In this document: piece after piece, positions 1-6,372 of the stretch | Layout: each line of letters starts with the position of its first letter | Position numbering within the stretch: position 1 is the stretch's first letter | IMG/VR virus record: IMGVR_UViG_3300050821_016851 | Coordinates: 1-33,718 of that record | DNA length: 33,718 bases | Source: a virus | Direction: 5' to 3' (one strand) | Program-made: the position numbers and the translations under genes | Notes under the pieces: generated by a model | The model's input: the letters and a program-made list of their open reading frames with translations, nothing else | The model's database searches: none | What the model was told of the DNA's origin: nothing

Positions 1-216
1 TCTGTCGTTCGTTTTAAGCTATGGTTGGGGGAGGGGGTGCTATGACCATAGTGGGGTGTGGGTGAAGGCGCTCAGAATGCGTTAAATCGGCCTTCCTGAG
101 CGTGTTTGGTTTTCTCCTAGGAGAGTGGGAGTTATCGGTTGAGGTGAGTAGATATAATCTAGTTGACTTACTTGTGTATGTGTATGTATATTCACGAAAA
201 ATTATTGGAGGGTTGT
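1..216. other. G-rich left end, hairpins, no gene seen
   Basis: I see no convincing gene before 217. The strand is strikingly G-rich. A perfect 7-bp inverted repeat (CTATGGT 19-25, ACCATAG 45-51) encloses two G-tracts of five, and further G-tracts follow at 52-63, so a G-quadruplex is possible. A second inverted repeat (CGCTCAG 69-75, CTGAGCG 96-102) and a perfect 12-bp palindrome (TCTCCTAGGAGA, 113-124) lie before the first gene. None has a terminator U-run. Their role is unknown. Confidence 0.4.
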
Positions 217-468
217 ATGTCTGGTAACTTGGTGAGTTGGGGCGGTCAGTACAGTGAGATACGTTCAGGGGAGTATGGTCTAGTAGTCATGGGTCGGGTT
301 TTTATATTTGTTCGTGGCTATAAAGAGCAGATCAGGTCTTGTGTGGGACGATCTTACGATGTATTGGATTTTATGAGGTCTGCGATAGAGCGGTGTGCAG
401 ATGAGTATGAGATACAGGATTTAGAGAGGTTGATTGAGGCAGGAGAGATTTGGCAGGGGGAAGGTTAG
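217..468 (+). CDS. Small hypothetical protein, 83 aa
   Basis: I do not recognise this protein. The start at 217 is chosen because GGAGGG (207-212) sits just upstream; an in-frame start at 163 lacks such a site and would add a Cys/Met-rich stretch unlike the rest. The product starts MSGNLVSWGGQYSEI, has a short hydrophobic beta-like stretch (LVVMGRVFIFV, about residues 23-33) and ends in a charged helix-forming half rich in Glu and Arg. There is no membrane segment or catalytic motif. It stands alone before a 350-bp gap and is not coupled to rusA. Confidence 0.55.
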   Translation: MSGNLVSWGGQYSEIRSGEYGLVVMGRVFIFVRGYKEQIRSCVGRSYDVLDFMRSAIERCADEYEIQDLERLIEAGEIWQGEG

Positions 469-489
469 TTTATCAGGCGTTGAGATGTC

Positions 490-516
490 CCTAGGGAATG
501 TGTTGGATTCCCTAGG
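490..516. repeat. Perfect 10-bp inverted repeat (hairpin)
   Basis: CCTAGGGAAT (490-499) and ATTCCCTAGG (507-516) are exact reverse complements separated by 7 nt, 21 bp after the stop of the gene ending at 468. No U-run follows, so it is not a standard intrinsic terminator. It could still end or stabilise that transcript, or bind a protein. Confidence 0.55.
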
Positions 517-568
517 AGGAAAGATATTATCAGCTGTTGATAGATGTAGAAAATTTGATGCAATTTTG

Positions 569-648
569 GTCAATTGGCGGTCAATTTTCGTGTGTAATTG
601 ACGCATTTTCGCACTAAAATGTGAATTTAGTGCATTTATGGTATGGTG
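569..648. promoter_or_regulatory. Cluster of short direct and inverted repeats
   Basis: GGTCAATT-type direct repeats occur at 568-575 and 579-586. GTCAATT (580-586) is inverted as AATTGAC (596-602). A perfect 8-bp inverted repeat follows (GCACTAAA 611-618, TTTAGTGC 626-633). Directly downstream, TTTATGGTATGGT could hold a -10 element, though no good -35 is seen at 17 bp. The stacking of repeats before a structured transcript suggests operators and a promoter for the downstream RNA and rusA. This is inference from layout. Confidence 0.35.
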
Positions 649-800
649 AGGGCATCCCCTCTGCGCGAAGGTTAAGTCCATCCACGTGTTAACGTGACAC
701 GTCAGGGAGTGTGGGGGCTGCCCACCGTCTAGGAAGTAGTTAAACCTAGGGGGTGCCTGGGAGTGGCGATTGACATTGCTGCTCTCGGGGTGAATCCGGC
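645..800 (+). ncRNA. Candidate structured RNA or structured leader
   Basis: This stretch contains no good reading frame but several long pairings. GGCATCCCCT (651-660) pairs over 10 bp with AGGGGGTGCC (748-757), with one G-U. Inside, ACGTGT (684-689) pairs with ACACGT (697-702). Outside, GAGTGGCGAT (761-770) and ATTGCTGCTC (775-784) form a 10-bp hairpin with loop TGAC. CTAGG/CCTAG (729-733, 745-749) is an alternative pairing that competes with the closing stem. I cannot match it to a known class; I considered 6S RNA, riboswitches and self-cleaving ribozymes. It may be a free small RNA or the 5' leader of the resolvase gene at 821. Confidence 0.4.
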
Positions 801-820
801 TATATGCGAGAGGATTTATT

Positions 821-1270
821 ATGATGAGGTTGTTGACGTTAGGGAGTAAGCCTTTGGCCTGTGGCAGGCCTAGGGTGAGTAAGAATGGAGGGGTATGGAA
901 GGCTAAGCAGAAGGAGCATGATGCGTTGAAGGTAGAGATTGCGGGAGTATGGGAGCCGTTTAGGATGATTGAGGGTGGGGTATGTGTGACGGTGGATCTA
1001 TTTTTCCAAACGCCCCAGACGTTCAAGAAGGAGATGTATGCCAGTGATGTTTACTTCTTGTTGGGGGAGTTCTACACGCCTGAGGGAAAGATATATCCCA
1101 AGTATACCCGTCCGGATGTTGACAATTTATTGAAAAGTTACTTAGATGCTATGACAGGAATCGTCTGGAAGGACGACGGATGTGTATGGGGAGCTTCGTG
1201 TAGGAAGTGGTACCGTGACAGAGTCGGAGTGGAGATACGTGTGGAGTGGGGGGGTACCTGTCGTGGGTAG
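821..1270 (+). CDS. rusA: RusA-like Holliday junction resolvase
   Basis: This is a crossover-junction endodeoxyribonuclease of the RusA family, which cuts Holliday junctions and branched DNA and in phages helps resolve replicating DNA before packaging. The family signature is clear: a basic N-terminal motif GRPRV (residues 15-19), then RPDVDNLLKSYLDAMTG with the metal-binding aspartates at about D99 and D101, and a third acidic pair in WKDDG (about 118-119). The 149-aa length is normal or slightly long for the family. GAGAGGA at 808-814 supports the start at 821; a second ATG follows at 824. It precedes the small genes leading into the terminase operon, consistent with a role just before packaging. 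Confidence 0.85.
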   Translation: MMRLLTLGSKPLACGRPRVSKNGGVWKAKQKEHDALKVEIAGVWEPFRMIEGGVCVTVDLFFQTPQTFKKEMYASDVYFLLGEFYTPEGKIYPKYTRPDVDNLLKSYLDAMTGIVWKDDGCVWGASCRKWYRDRVGVEIRVEWGGTCRG

Positions 1271-1305
1271 ATGTTTTCTTCTTTCTGAGGAGCCGCCAGA
1301 GGACG

Positions 1306-1527
1306 ATGAGTGGGAGCCCGTGGAACATGCAAATCTATGCGACTTTAGGTGTGGAGAGTCCGACGACGTGGGAGGAAGTCTCATGGATGTCTTATACGGA
1401 TTCAGGGATGGAGACGATAAGGGGGAATGCGGACATGCCGAGGGAGATAGTGCTATGGAGGGATCCGAATACGGGAGAGATTGTGGTTTCATACCTGCTT
1501 CAAGAGAGGAAGATATGCCTTTGGTAA
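1306..1527 (+). CDS. Small hypothetical protein, 73 aa
   Basis: I do not recognise this protein. AGAGGA (1298-1303) just before ATG 1306 decides the start. The C-terminal half, with REIVLWRDPNTGEIVVSYLL, has the alternating hydrophobic and turn pattern of a small beta sheet. Its 3' end overlaps the start of the gene at 1515. A competing frame is open from 1182 through this region into the next gene, but it is Cys/Asp/Gly-rich and looks less like a protein. The choice of frame is therefore moderate only. Confidence 0.45.
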   Translation: MSGSPWNMQIYATLGVESPTTWEEVSWMSYTDSGMETIRGNADMPREIVLWRDPNTGEIVVSYLLQERKICLW

Positions 1528-1673
1528 AGGGTAAGAAGGCGAGGACTCGTGAGGGATTCAGCGAGAACGTGCGTAGAGAGATGACTGAGGGAAATAAACC
1601 TCAGAAGCAAGCTGTCGCGATAGCCTACAGTGAGGCACGTCGTGGAGACAAATCCAAACGCAAGAGGGGTTAA
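1515..1673 (+). CDS. Small basic phage protein, 52 aa
   Basis: This is a highly basic peptide that starts MPLVKGKKARTREGF and contains KPQKQAVAIAYSEARR near its end. Short proteins with a PQKQAVAIA-type motif are common next to structural genes in many phages; their function is unknown to me. GAGAGGAAG (about 1504-1512) precedes ATG 1515. The frame continues upstream to 1182 without a stop, but the conserved-looking part begins here. Net charge suggests nucleic-acid contact, which is inference. Confidence 0.6.
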   Translation: MPLVKGKKARTREGFSENVRREMTEGNKPQKQAVAIAYSEARRGDKSKRKRG

Positions 1674-1675
1674 CG

Positions 1676-1825
1676 ATGGACAAGAAGATACGGCAGCTCG
1701 AGAAAGAAGAAGGCAAGGTCAGCAAGGGGTTGAAGACCCTGGAGAAGATGGACAAGAAGCGTGACGCAGTATGTGATCTAGGAGAGAAGATGAAGGAGAA
1801 GCTTCGGATAAAAAGGGGGAAATGA
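1676..1825 (+). CDS. Small coiled-coil basic protein, 49 aa
   Basis: This short gene starts 2 nt after the previous stop. It encodes a Lys/Glu-rich helix (MDKKIRQLEKEEGKV and onward) that would form a coiled coil. Its last codons overlap the terS start in an ATGA junction (1822-1825), so translation is probably coupled. I do not recognise it. The position and helical nature could fit a small terminase or head accessory protein, but nothing shows this directly. Confidence 0.55.
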   Translation: MDKKIRQLEKEEGKVSKGLKTLEKMDKKRDAVCDLGEKMKEKLRIKRGK

Positions 1826-2292
1826 TGACTACACGTTACGACTCTGTAAGCATCCAAGATACACCGGCTAAGACTGTCGACTACATGTATGGCAGTGGCA
1901 AGACATGTGCAGAGTTGGATGAATTGGCTGACAGGCTAGTGGCTTGGGTGAATGACAACGTGAAGACGGAGAAGCAGTTCATGATGGGCGACTTCGCCTT
2001 CGTCAGTGGCGTGCGTCCCGGCAACATGCTTAAGTATGCGAGGCACCATGAACGCTTCAAAGAGGCCTTCATGTGGGCTAAGGAGTGGCAAGAACACATG
2101 ATGTCCAAGGGAGCTGCGTATGGACGCGTAGGCCATCGCTTCGCCATCTTCTTCCTGGCATGCCAGCATGGATGGAAAGAGGCGCAAGGGGAGGCTAAAG
2201 AAGAGATCTTTGCCACAGCCTTCGATAGATTCGTCGCGCAGATGAAAAAGGACGAGCGCAAAGAGGCAATCCGGGATACTGAAGATGTATGA
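1822..2292 (+). CDS. terS: Putative terminase small subunit
   Basis: This 156-aa protein lies immediately before the large terminase and overlaps it by 8 nt (2285-2292), the usual terS-terL arrangement. The middle part is helical, with FVSGVRPGNMLKYARHHERF (about residues 53-72) resembling a recognition-helix region that binds the packaging site, followed by a helical oligomerisation-like part and a charged tail (MKKDERKEAIRDTEDV). Small terminases bind phage DNA as a ring and hand it to the large subunit. The call rests mainly on position and fold-like pattern rather than a strong motif. ATG 1822 or ATG 1825 could be used. Confidence 0.7.
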   Translation: MMTTRYDSVSIQDTPAKTVDYMYGSGKTCAELDELADRLVAWVNDNVKTEKQFMMGDFAFVSGVRPGNMLKYARHHERFKEAFMWAKEWQEHMMSKGAAYGRVGHRFAIFFLACQHGWKEAQGEAKEEIFATAFDRFVAQMKKDERKEAIRDTEDV

Positions 2293-3625
2293 GAAGGGTC
2301 CTTCCCAGAGGCAGGCTGAATGCTTCCAGAAGATGGACGCACGTATCAACATCCTAGAGGGAGCTGTACGTAGCGGGAAGTCGTTCATCTGCCTCCTGCG
2401 CTTCATGGAGGAGCTAAGGCATGGGCCCGAAGGGGTCTATGTCATCTGCGGGAAGAGTGAACGGACAGTCCTCCACAACGTGATCAGTCTGATGCAGGAG
2501 TTAACGGAGGGACTCGTCCGTTACAACCGTGGGTTAGGCGAGTTCACGTTGTTTGGAAGGAAAGTCTACGTGGTAGGTGCTAACGATGAGCGTGCGGAAG
2601 CAAAGATACGAGGGGCGACGTTCGCTGGGGCGTTGGTAGATGAGGCGACGATCGTACCCGAGAGCTTCTTCCGCATGCTCCTTTCTCGCCTTTCGGTAGA
2701 TGGGGCTAAGCTCTTCGCGACGACGAACCCTGACTCGCCATACCACTGGCTGAAGACGCAGTTCATAGACAGAGAAGCCGAGCTAGACCTGAAGGTGTTC
2801 AAGTTCAACCTCGAGGACAATCCCTCTCTGAGTCAAAATTACATAAAGGCCCTCAAGTCTGAGTACCAAGGACTCTGGTACCGAAGGTTCATCAATGGAG
2901 AATGGGTGCTGGCGGAAGGTAGTGTCTATGATTTCTTCGATCAGAAGGTGCACTGTCGAAGGGAGCCTCCGTCGTATGCGAAATATTATATTGCTGGTGT
3001 GGATTATGGAACGACTAACCCTTTTGCTGCGGTTCTGGTAGGGTTTAACGACGATGTGCACCCAGCCATCTGGATCGAGAAGGAGTACTACTGGGACCCG
3101 AAGGCGATGAACTTCCAGAAGACGGACACGGAGTTTGCGCAGGACCTACACAACATCTTCGGCCAATACCCAGTGCAAGCCTACTACCTAGATCCCGCAG
3201 CACAGTCGTTTGAGACGGAGCTGAAGCGATGCCGTAAGCCCGTCTTCCCGGCGAAGAACGACGTGTTGGACGGCATCCGCTTCTGCGCGTCTCTCTTCAC
3301 TCAAGGGGACCTTGCCATATGTCGCGGTCCCGGAGGTCATGACTGTCGTAACCTCATCCAGGAGATAGAGGGCTACGTCTGGGACGTCTCATCGGCTCGT
3401 CTAGGTGTAGACAAGCCGCTAAAGCAGCGTGATCACGCGGTAGATGCGATGCGGTATGCGCTCTTCACGCACTTTGGTACTCGAGGCACCCTCAAAGAGA
3501 TGTCTCGTCTAGAGAGGCATCAGCAAACCCAGGAGAAGCAGTGGCAGAAGAATCCTATGCAGTATCCTGGATTCACCAATAGCCAGGGATGGCAGCCTGC
3601 TGGGTCTACGTCTAGGGTGTTTTAG
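2285..3625 (+). CDS. terL: Terminase large subunit (packaging ATPase-nuclease)
   Basis: This is the motor that translocates DNA into the prohead and cuts it. The ATPase half shows Walker A LEGAVRSGKSF (about residues 24-34), Walker B LVDEAT (about 118-123) and the coupling motif FATTNPDSPYHW (about 144-155). The RNase H-like nuclease half shows AGVDYGTTNP (about 238-247), LDPAA (about 301) and DHAVDAMRYA (about 382-391), carrying the expected acidic residues. The 446-aa length is typical of PBSX-type large terminases. It begins inside terS. Unusually, the next gene on this strand (portal) is 2.7 kb away because a reversed fibre cassette is inserted between them. Confidence 0.95.
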   Translation: MYEKGPSQRQAECFQKMDARINILEGAVRSGKSFICLLRFMEELRHGPEGVYVICGKSERTVLHNVISLMQELTEGLVRYNRGLGEFTLFGRKVYVVGANDERAEAKIRGATFAGALVDEATIVPESFFRMLLSRLSVDGAKLFATTNPDSPYHWLKTQFIDREAELDLKVFKFNLEDNPSLSQNYIKALKSEYQGLWYRRFINGEWVLAEGSVYDFFDQKVHCRREPPSYAKYYIAGVDYGTTNPFAAVLVGFNDDVHPAIWIEKEYYWDPKAMNFQKTDTEFAQDLHNIFGQYPVQAYYLDPAAQSFETELKRCRKPVFPAKNDVLDGIRFCASLFTQGDLAICRGPGGHDCRNLIQEIEGYVWDVSSARLGVDKPLKQRDHAVDAMRYALFTHFGTRGTLKEMSRLERHQQTQEKQWQKNPMQYPGFTNSQGWQPAGSTSRVF

Positions 3626-3628
3626 GAA

Positions 3629-3709
3629 TTAGGGTCCTTGGATCTGGGTGGCTGTGCCTATAACGATTGTTGTGTTGTTGAAGACGTTGGCTGTTGTGGC
3701 GCCTATCAT
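3629..3709 (-). pseudogene. 26-codon relic of a C1q-like fibre gene
   Basis: On the minus strand an AAGGA site precedes ATG at 3709. The frame reads MIGATTANVFNNTTIVIGTA and stops after 26 codons at 3629, four bases beyond the terL stop. It matches the N-termini of the two genes at 4292 and 4944 (MPGPTTANVVNNAPVVTGTA) at about 16 of 26 positions, including the TAN, NN, GTA and QIQ motifs. Nothing of the body or the C1q-like end remains. The simplest reading is a truncated third paralogue, left by deletion or by insertion of the cassette next to terL. A functional short peptide cannot be excluded. Confidence 0.7.
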
Positions 3710-3722
3710 ATTTTTCCTTGAG

Positions 3723-4292
3723 TTAGGCTGTTAGCAATACTCCTGAGAGATAAGTGATATAGGGTGATCCCGATCCGGATAAGTTTAAATCTAGAGATCC
3801 GCCTGTTGCTACTAACTGCACCTGTGCCGTACTTGCGGCTGTCATATGGGCTATGACCGTCCCTAGAACAGACTGAGGGGGAAGGCCTGAATTATTGGTT
3901 TCATTGTAAAATTGGTAACTTCCACTGGCACTCGTAGTTATGAGCGAAAGTGTAAGTGTTGTAGCTGAGAAGCTTTCTTGTGTGTAAACGCAGACGGCGA
4001 ATAGGTAATTTCCTGTAATCGGGGCTACGAATTGTCCAGATACTGTGCTGTAGTATCCACCCTGGTTTACGGTGGTGCTGTCGAATACTATCGGGTAGAC
4101 AGTGCCATCTCCACTGACATCGTTTTGGTCCGTACTGAGATAGGCAACGAATAGAGGTTGGCTGCTGTTAATTACCGTGGTTGCTAGAGATAAAGTGGCC
4201 GTCGTACCGATGTAGGTAGAGGTAATCTGATTTGTTGTGCCTGTAACGACGGGCGCGTTGTTGACGCAGTTTGCTGTAGACGGGCCTGGCAT
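3723..4292 (-). CDS. Fibre-like protein with C1q-like C-terminus
   Basis: This is a 189-aa Thr/Ser/Asn-rich beta protein. The second half has the pattern of a C1q/TNF-like jelly roll: VFDSTTVNQGGYY, then SGQFVAPITGNYLFAV (about residues 84-99), followed by alternating strands to the end. Such domains form compact trimers at the tips of fibres and bind receptors. The start has AAGGA upstream and the first residues match those of the neighbour at 4944, so the two are paralogues. It is transcribed against terL and portal. I infer a virion fibre or receptor-binding role; the exact partner is unknown. Confidence 0.7.
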   Translation of the reverse strand: MPGPSTANCVNNAPVVTGTTNQITSTYIGTTATLSLATTVINSSQPLFVAYLSTDQNDVSGDGTVYPIVFDSTTVNQGGYYSTVSGQFVAPITGNYLFAVCVYTQESFSATTLTLSLITTSASGSYQFYNETNNSGLPPQSVLGTVIAHMTAASTAQVQLVATGGSLDLNLSGSGSPYITYLSGVLLTA

Positions 4293-4322
4293 AAGGAATT
4301 CCTTGTGTAAAAATAGGTGAGC

Positions 4323-4338
4323 GCCTGTACTTACAGGC
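4323..4338. repeat. Hairpin between the two C1q-like genes
   Basis: GCCTGT (4323-4328) and ACAGGC (4333-4338) form a perfect 6-bp stem with a 4-nt loop. On the minus strand a T-rich stretch (TATTTTT) follows about 8-10 nt later, so it could be a weak terminator for the gene that ends at 4366. Confidence 0.35.
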
Positions 4339-4365
4339 TCTCTACCCGCTAGTTATACAGAAATG

Positions 4366-4944
4366 CTATGCCGGAAGCAACATCCCAGAGAAAATGGCGG
4401 CATATGGTGATCCTGATCCTGTTATGCCTACTACTTTCGAGGAACCGGCATTTGTTATCGTAAGTTTGATAACAGCAGTATTGGCCGCATTCATAGGAAC
4501 GATGACCGAGCCGCCCATGGGATAAGAGGTGAAGGAGAAGCCAGTGCCGGTGCCTATGAAGGAGAGAAGTAGATAGCTTGCTGTTGTCGTTACGAGAGAG
4601 AGGGTGCCCGTGGCCGCAAGCGTAATCCCGGTGGCTGTAATGCTGGTGGAGAAAAGGTAATTTCCAGTAATCGGCGCTATGAATTGCCCCGATCCTGTGC
4701 TATAGTTGCTTCCTTGGTTTGCCGTCGTTGTGTCAAAAACAATAGTGTATGCGGTCCCATCGCCGGTCGTATTCGTCTGGGATGTGCTCATATAGGCGTT
4801 AAAAAGAGCCTGGTTGGCGTTGACCACATTAGTGGCGAGCGCCAGCGTTGGGATGGTACCGCTATAGGTGGCTTGGATCTGGTTGGCTGTTCCGGTAACG
4901 ACCGGCGCGTTGTTGACGACGTTTGCTGTAGTAGGTCCTGGCAT
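4366..4944 (-). CDS. Fibre-like protein with C1q-like C-terminus
   Basis: This is a 192-aa paralogue of the protein ending at 3723. It shares the first 25 residues (MPGPTTANVVNNAPVVTGTA) and the core SGQFIAPITGNYLFSTSI of a C1q-like jelly roll. The C-terminal third differs: it has VIVPMNAANTAVIKLTIT instead of the neighbour's sequence, so the outer surface has diverged while the start is conserved. That pattern suits a common attachment point and a variable receptor-binding face. The role is inferred from family resemblance, not from a virion partner seen here. Confidence 0.7.
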   Translation of the reverse strand: MPGPTTANVVNNAPVVTGTANQIQATYSGTIPTLALATNVVNANQALFNAYMSTSQTNTTGDGTAYTIVFDTTTANQGSNYSTGSGQFIAPITGNYLFSTSITATGITLAATGTLSLVTTTASYLLLSFIGTGTGFSFTSYPMGGSVIVPMNAANTAVIKLTITNAGSSKVVGITGSGSPYAAIFSGMLLPA

Positions 4945-4960
4945 TGGTAATCCTTGGTTG

Positions 4961-4985
4961 AAAAAAACGCCGACTCACGCCGGCG
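4961..4985 (-). terminator. Intrinsic terminator of the 4995-5591 gene
   Basis: Read on the minus strand, CGCCG and CGGCG form a GC-rich stem around an 8-nt loop, followed directly by seven T residues (complement of the A-run at 4961-4967). It lies 10 nt after the stop at 4995, the normal place for a terminator. Confidence 0.75.
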
Positions 4986-4994
4986 AATATTGGC

Positions 4995-5591
4995 TTACGT
5001 GATGGTTATGTTACCTACTGCTGTGACTAACTGCCAGTTAGGATTAGGGCTAGCCGTGGCACATCTTATGATGCAGGAGTCTGAAGACAAATTCGATGCG
5101 GCAAATCCTGTAGCGGCACTTTGTGTGTTACCTAAGCTAATCTTGCCTGTACCGCTTACCAATGCTTTCCATCCGTTGCTAGATCCAAATAGACCGACTA
5201 TCTCGACGGTATCGCCGATAGCCGCTGTAGCCGGAAGAGTCGCAACAACCAGAGCCCCACCTGAGTTGATGATGTAACCGTTGTCTACGGCTGCGCTGAA
5301 CGATACCGTCTCTGTAGTCCAAGTGACAGCGCCCCCAGTTGTGGCAATCGTAATAGTTCCCGCGCCATTGGTGATGGCGATGCCTGTTCCCGCTGTCAAG
5401 GTAGCAGCTGAAGGATCGGCACCAGTGCTACCGATGGCTAGCTGTCCGTTGGTCAATGCAAGACTGGTAATCGCATTGGACGCTCCTCCTATGAGGACGG
5501 CATGCTGAGTAAGAGTGATGGCAGAGAATGCTGTTCCGCTGTAGTTGGGAATCCCAGCTGAACTGATGTTTAAGACGTTACTGGTAGCCAT
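4995..5591 (-). CDS. Beta-rich fibre-like protein, 198 aa
   Basis: This is a Gly/Ala/Thr/Ile-rich protein of the kind found at phage fibre ends. The first half has repeats such as LTAGTGIAITNGAGTITI, typical of a beta-prism or beta-helix shaft. The second half (AIGDTVEIVGLFGSSNGWK and onward, ending NWQLVTAVGNITIT) matches the architecture of the next protein (5606-6292), which ends TTWQSVDAFGNITLF. The two are thus paralogues in their C-terminal domain. The gene is followed by an intrinsic terminator and belongs to the reversed fibre cassette. Host-binding function is inferred. Confidence 0.65.
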   Translation of the reverse strand: MATSNVLNISSAGIPNYSGTAFSAITLTQHAVLIGGASNAITSLALTNGQLAIGSTGADPSAATLTAGTGIAITNGAGTITIATTGGAVTWTTETVSFSAAVDNGYIINSGGALVVATLPATAAIGDTVEIVGLFGSSNGWKALVSGTGKISLGNTQSAATGFAASNLSSDSCIIRCATASPNPNWQLVTAVGNITIT

Positions 5592-5605
5592 GTTCAGATC
5601 TTTGG

Positions 5606-6292
5606 TTAGAAGAGAGTGATATTTCCGAACGCATCCACTGACTGCCAGGTAGTATTCGCTACGTAGCAGACTAGATGGACAGTGTCACCGTTTGCGCTGC
5701 TCGATATTCCATGCGCTACACCTGTTGTGGTGGTCAAGGACCCGAAGATAATATTCTGACCCGCTTTTTGAGTTATGATCCACCCTGTGCTGGTATTTGT
5801 ATTCGCGACAACATAAGTGTCTCCAACTGCTGCTAGAGCAGGTAGAACAAAGTTAACAGTTGCCCCTCCATTACAAAAATATCCTGTCTCAGGTTGTAGC
5901 GTAATGGGGTTAGCGGGTGCTACGCTAGTCACAACCTGCCAGGAGAATCCCATACCCGTAGCTGCAATTGTGATAGTGTTGGAACCTGCGGTAGTGGTTA
6001 TCCCTGCTCCTGCTGCCAGCTGAATATTTCCTGTTGGGTTAGGATAAACAAAAGTTCCAGCATTATCTGTGAGAGAAAGGATGTCTCCCATAGAATCTGC
6101 AACTTCTACCCATTTTCCGCCTGTAAAATAAATAAACATGGCGCTAGTTTGGGAATTAATCCATGATTGTCCAGCACGATAGGAGCTCCCATTTTGGTCG
6201 ACCTTATCGTTCGTGCTCGGATCCCTAGGCGAGTAGACCGTGAAGGTAGGGGTTGGTAAGGTTCCGCTCCCTCCAGCTTGGTATGATGGCAT
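5606..6292 (-). CDS. Beta-rich fibre-like protein, 228 aa
   Basis: This is the promoter-proximal gene of the reversed fibre cassette. The start at 6292 is chosen for the excellent GGAGGAATC just before ATG; an open frame reaching 6370 has no such site. The N-terminus (MPSYQAGGSGTLPTPTF, then SPRDPSTNDKVDQNGSSY and a YFTGGKWVEV segment) looks like a small domain found in phage fibre proteins. It is followed by LAAGAGITTTAGSNTITIA shaft-like repeats and a C-terminal domain shared with the gene at 4995-5591. The N-terminal domain may link to the virion, but this is inferred. Confidence 0.65.
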   Translation of the reverse strand: MPSYQAGGSGTLPTPTFTVYSPRDPSTNDKVDQNGSSYRAGQSWINSQTSAMFIYFTGGKWVEVADSMGDILSLTDNAGTFVYPNPTGNIQLAAGAGITTTAGSNTITIAATGMGFSWQVVTSVAPANPITLQPETGYFCNGGATVNFVLPALAAVGDTYVVANTNTSTGWIITQKAGQNIIFGSLTTTTGVAHGISSSANGDTVHLVCYVANTTWQSVDAFGNITLF

Positions 6293-6372
6293 GATTCCTC
6301 CGTTTGAGTGACGATACCCTGTAAAGATTTTTTCCCATAATATAGGGTAAGACAATTTTTTAAGAGTCACTC
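6293..6372. promoter_or_regulatory. Divergent start region with nested inverted repeats
   Basis: This 80-bp region separates the reversed fibre cassette from the portal gene. GAGTGAC (6306-6312) is inverted as GTCACTC (6366-6372), and nested within is ACCCT/AGGGT (about 6316-6320 and 6353-6357). The interior is AT-rich (TATATTAT on the minus strand). It probably carries promoters for one or both directions, although I find no hexamer pair at ideal spacing. Confidence 0.35.

Noticed and set aside
645-800. Assignment of the structured RNA to 6S RNA, RNase P or hammerhead
   Set aside because: Diagnostic conserved motifs of these classes are not present; only the pairing pattern can be supported.
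421-1026. 201-codon open frame on the minus strand
   Set aside because: It covers the structured gap and antisense to rusA, is rich in Pro/His/Asn/Thr without pattern, and has no ribosome site. It is a by-product of the G-rich plus strand.
1182-1514. Longer open frame leading into the 1515 gene
   Set aside because: It overlaps rusA and the 1306 frame, is Cys/Asp/Gly-rich, and lacks a ribosome site; only the last 52 codons look conserved.
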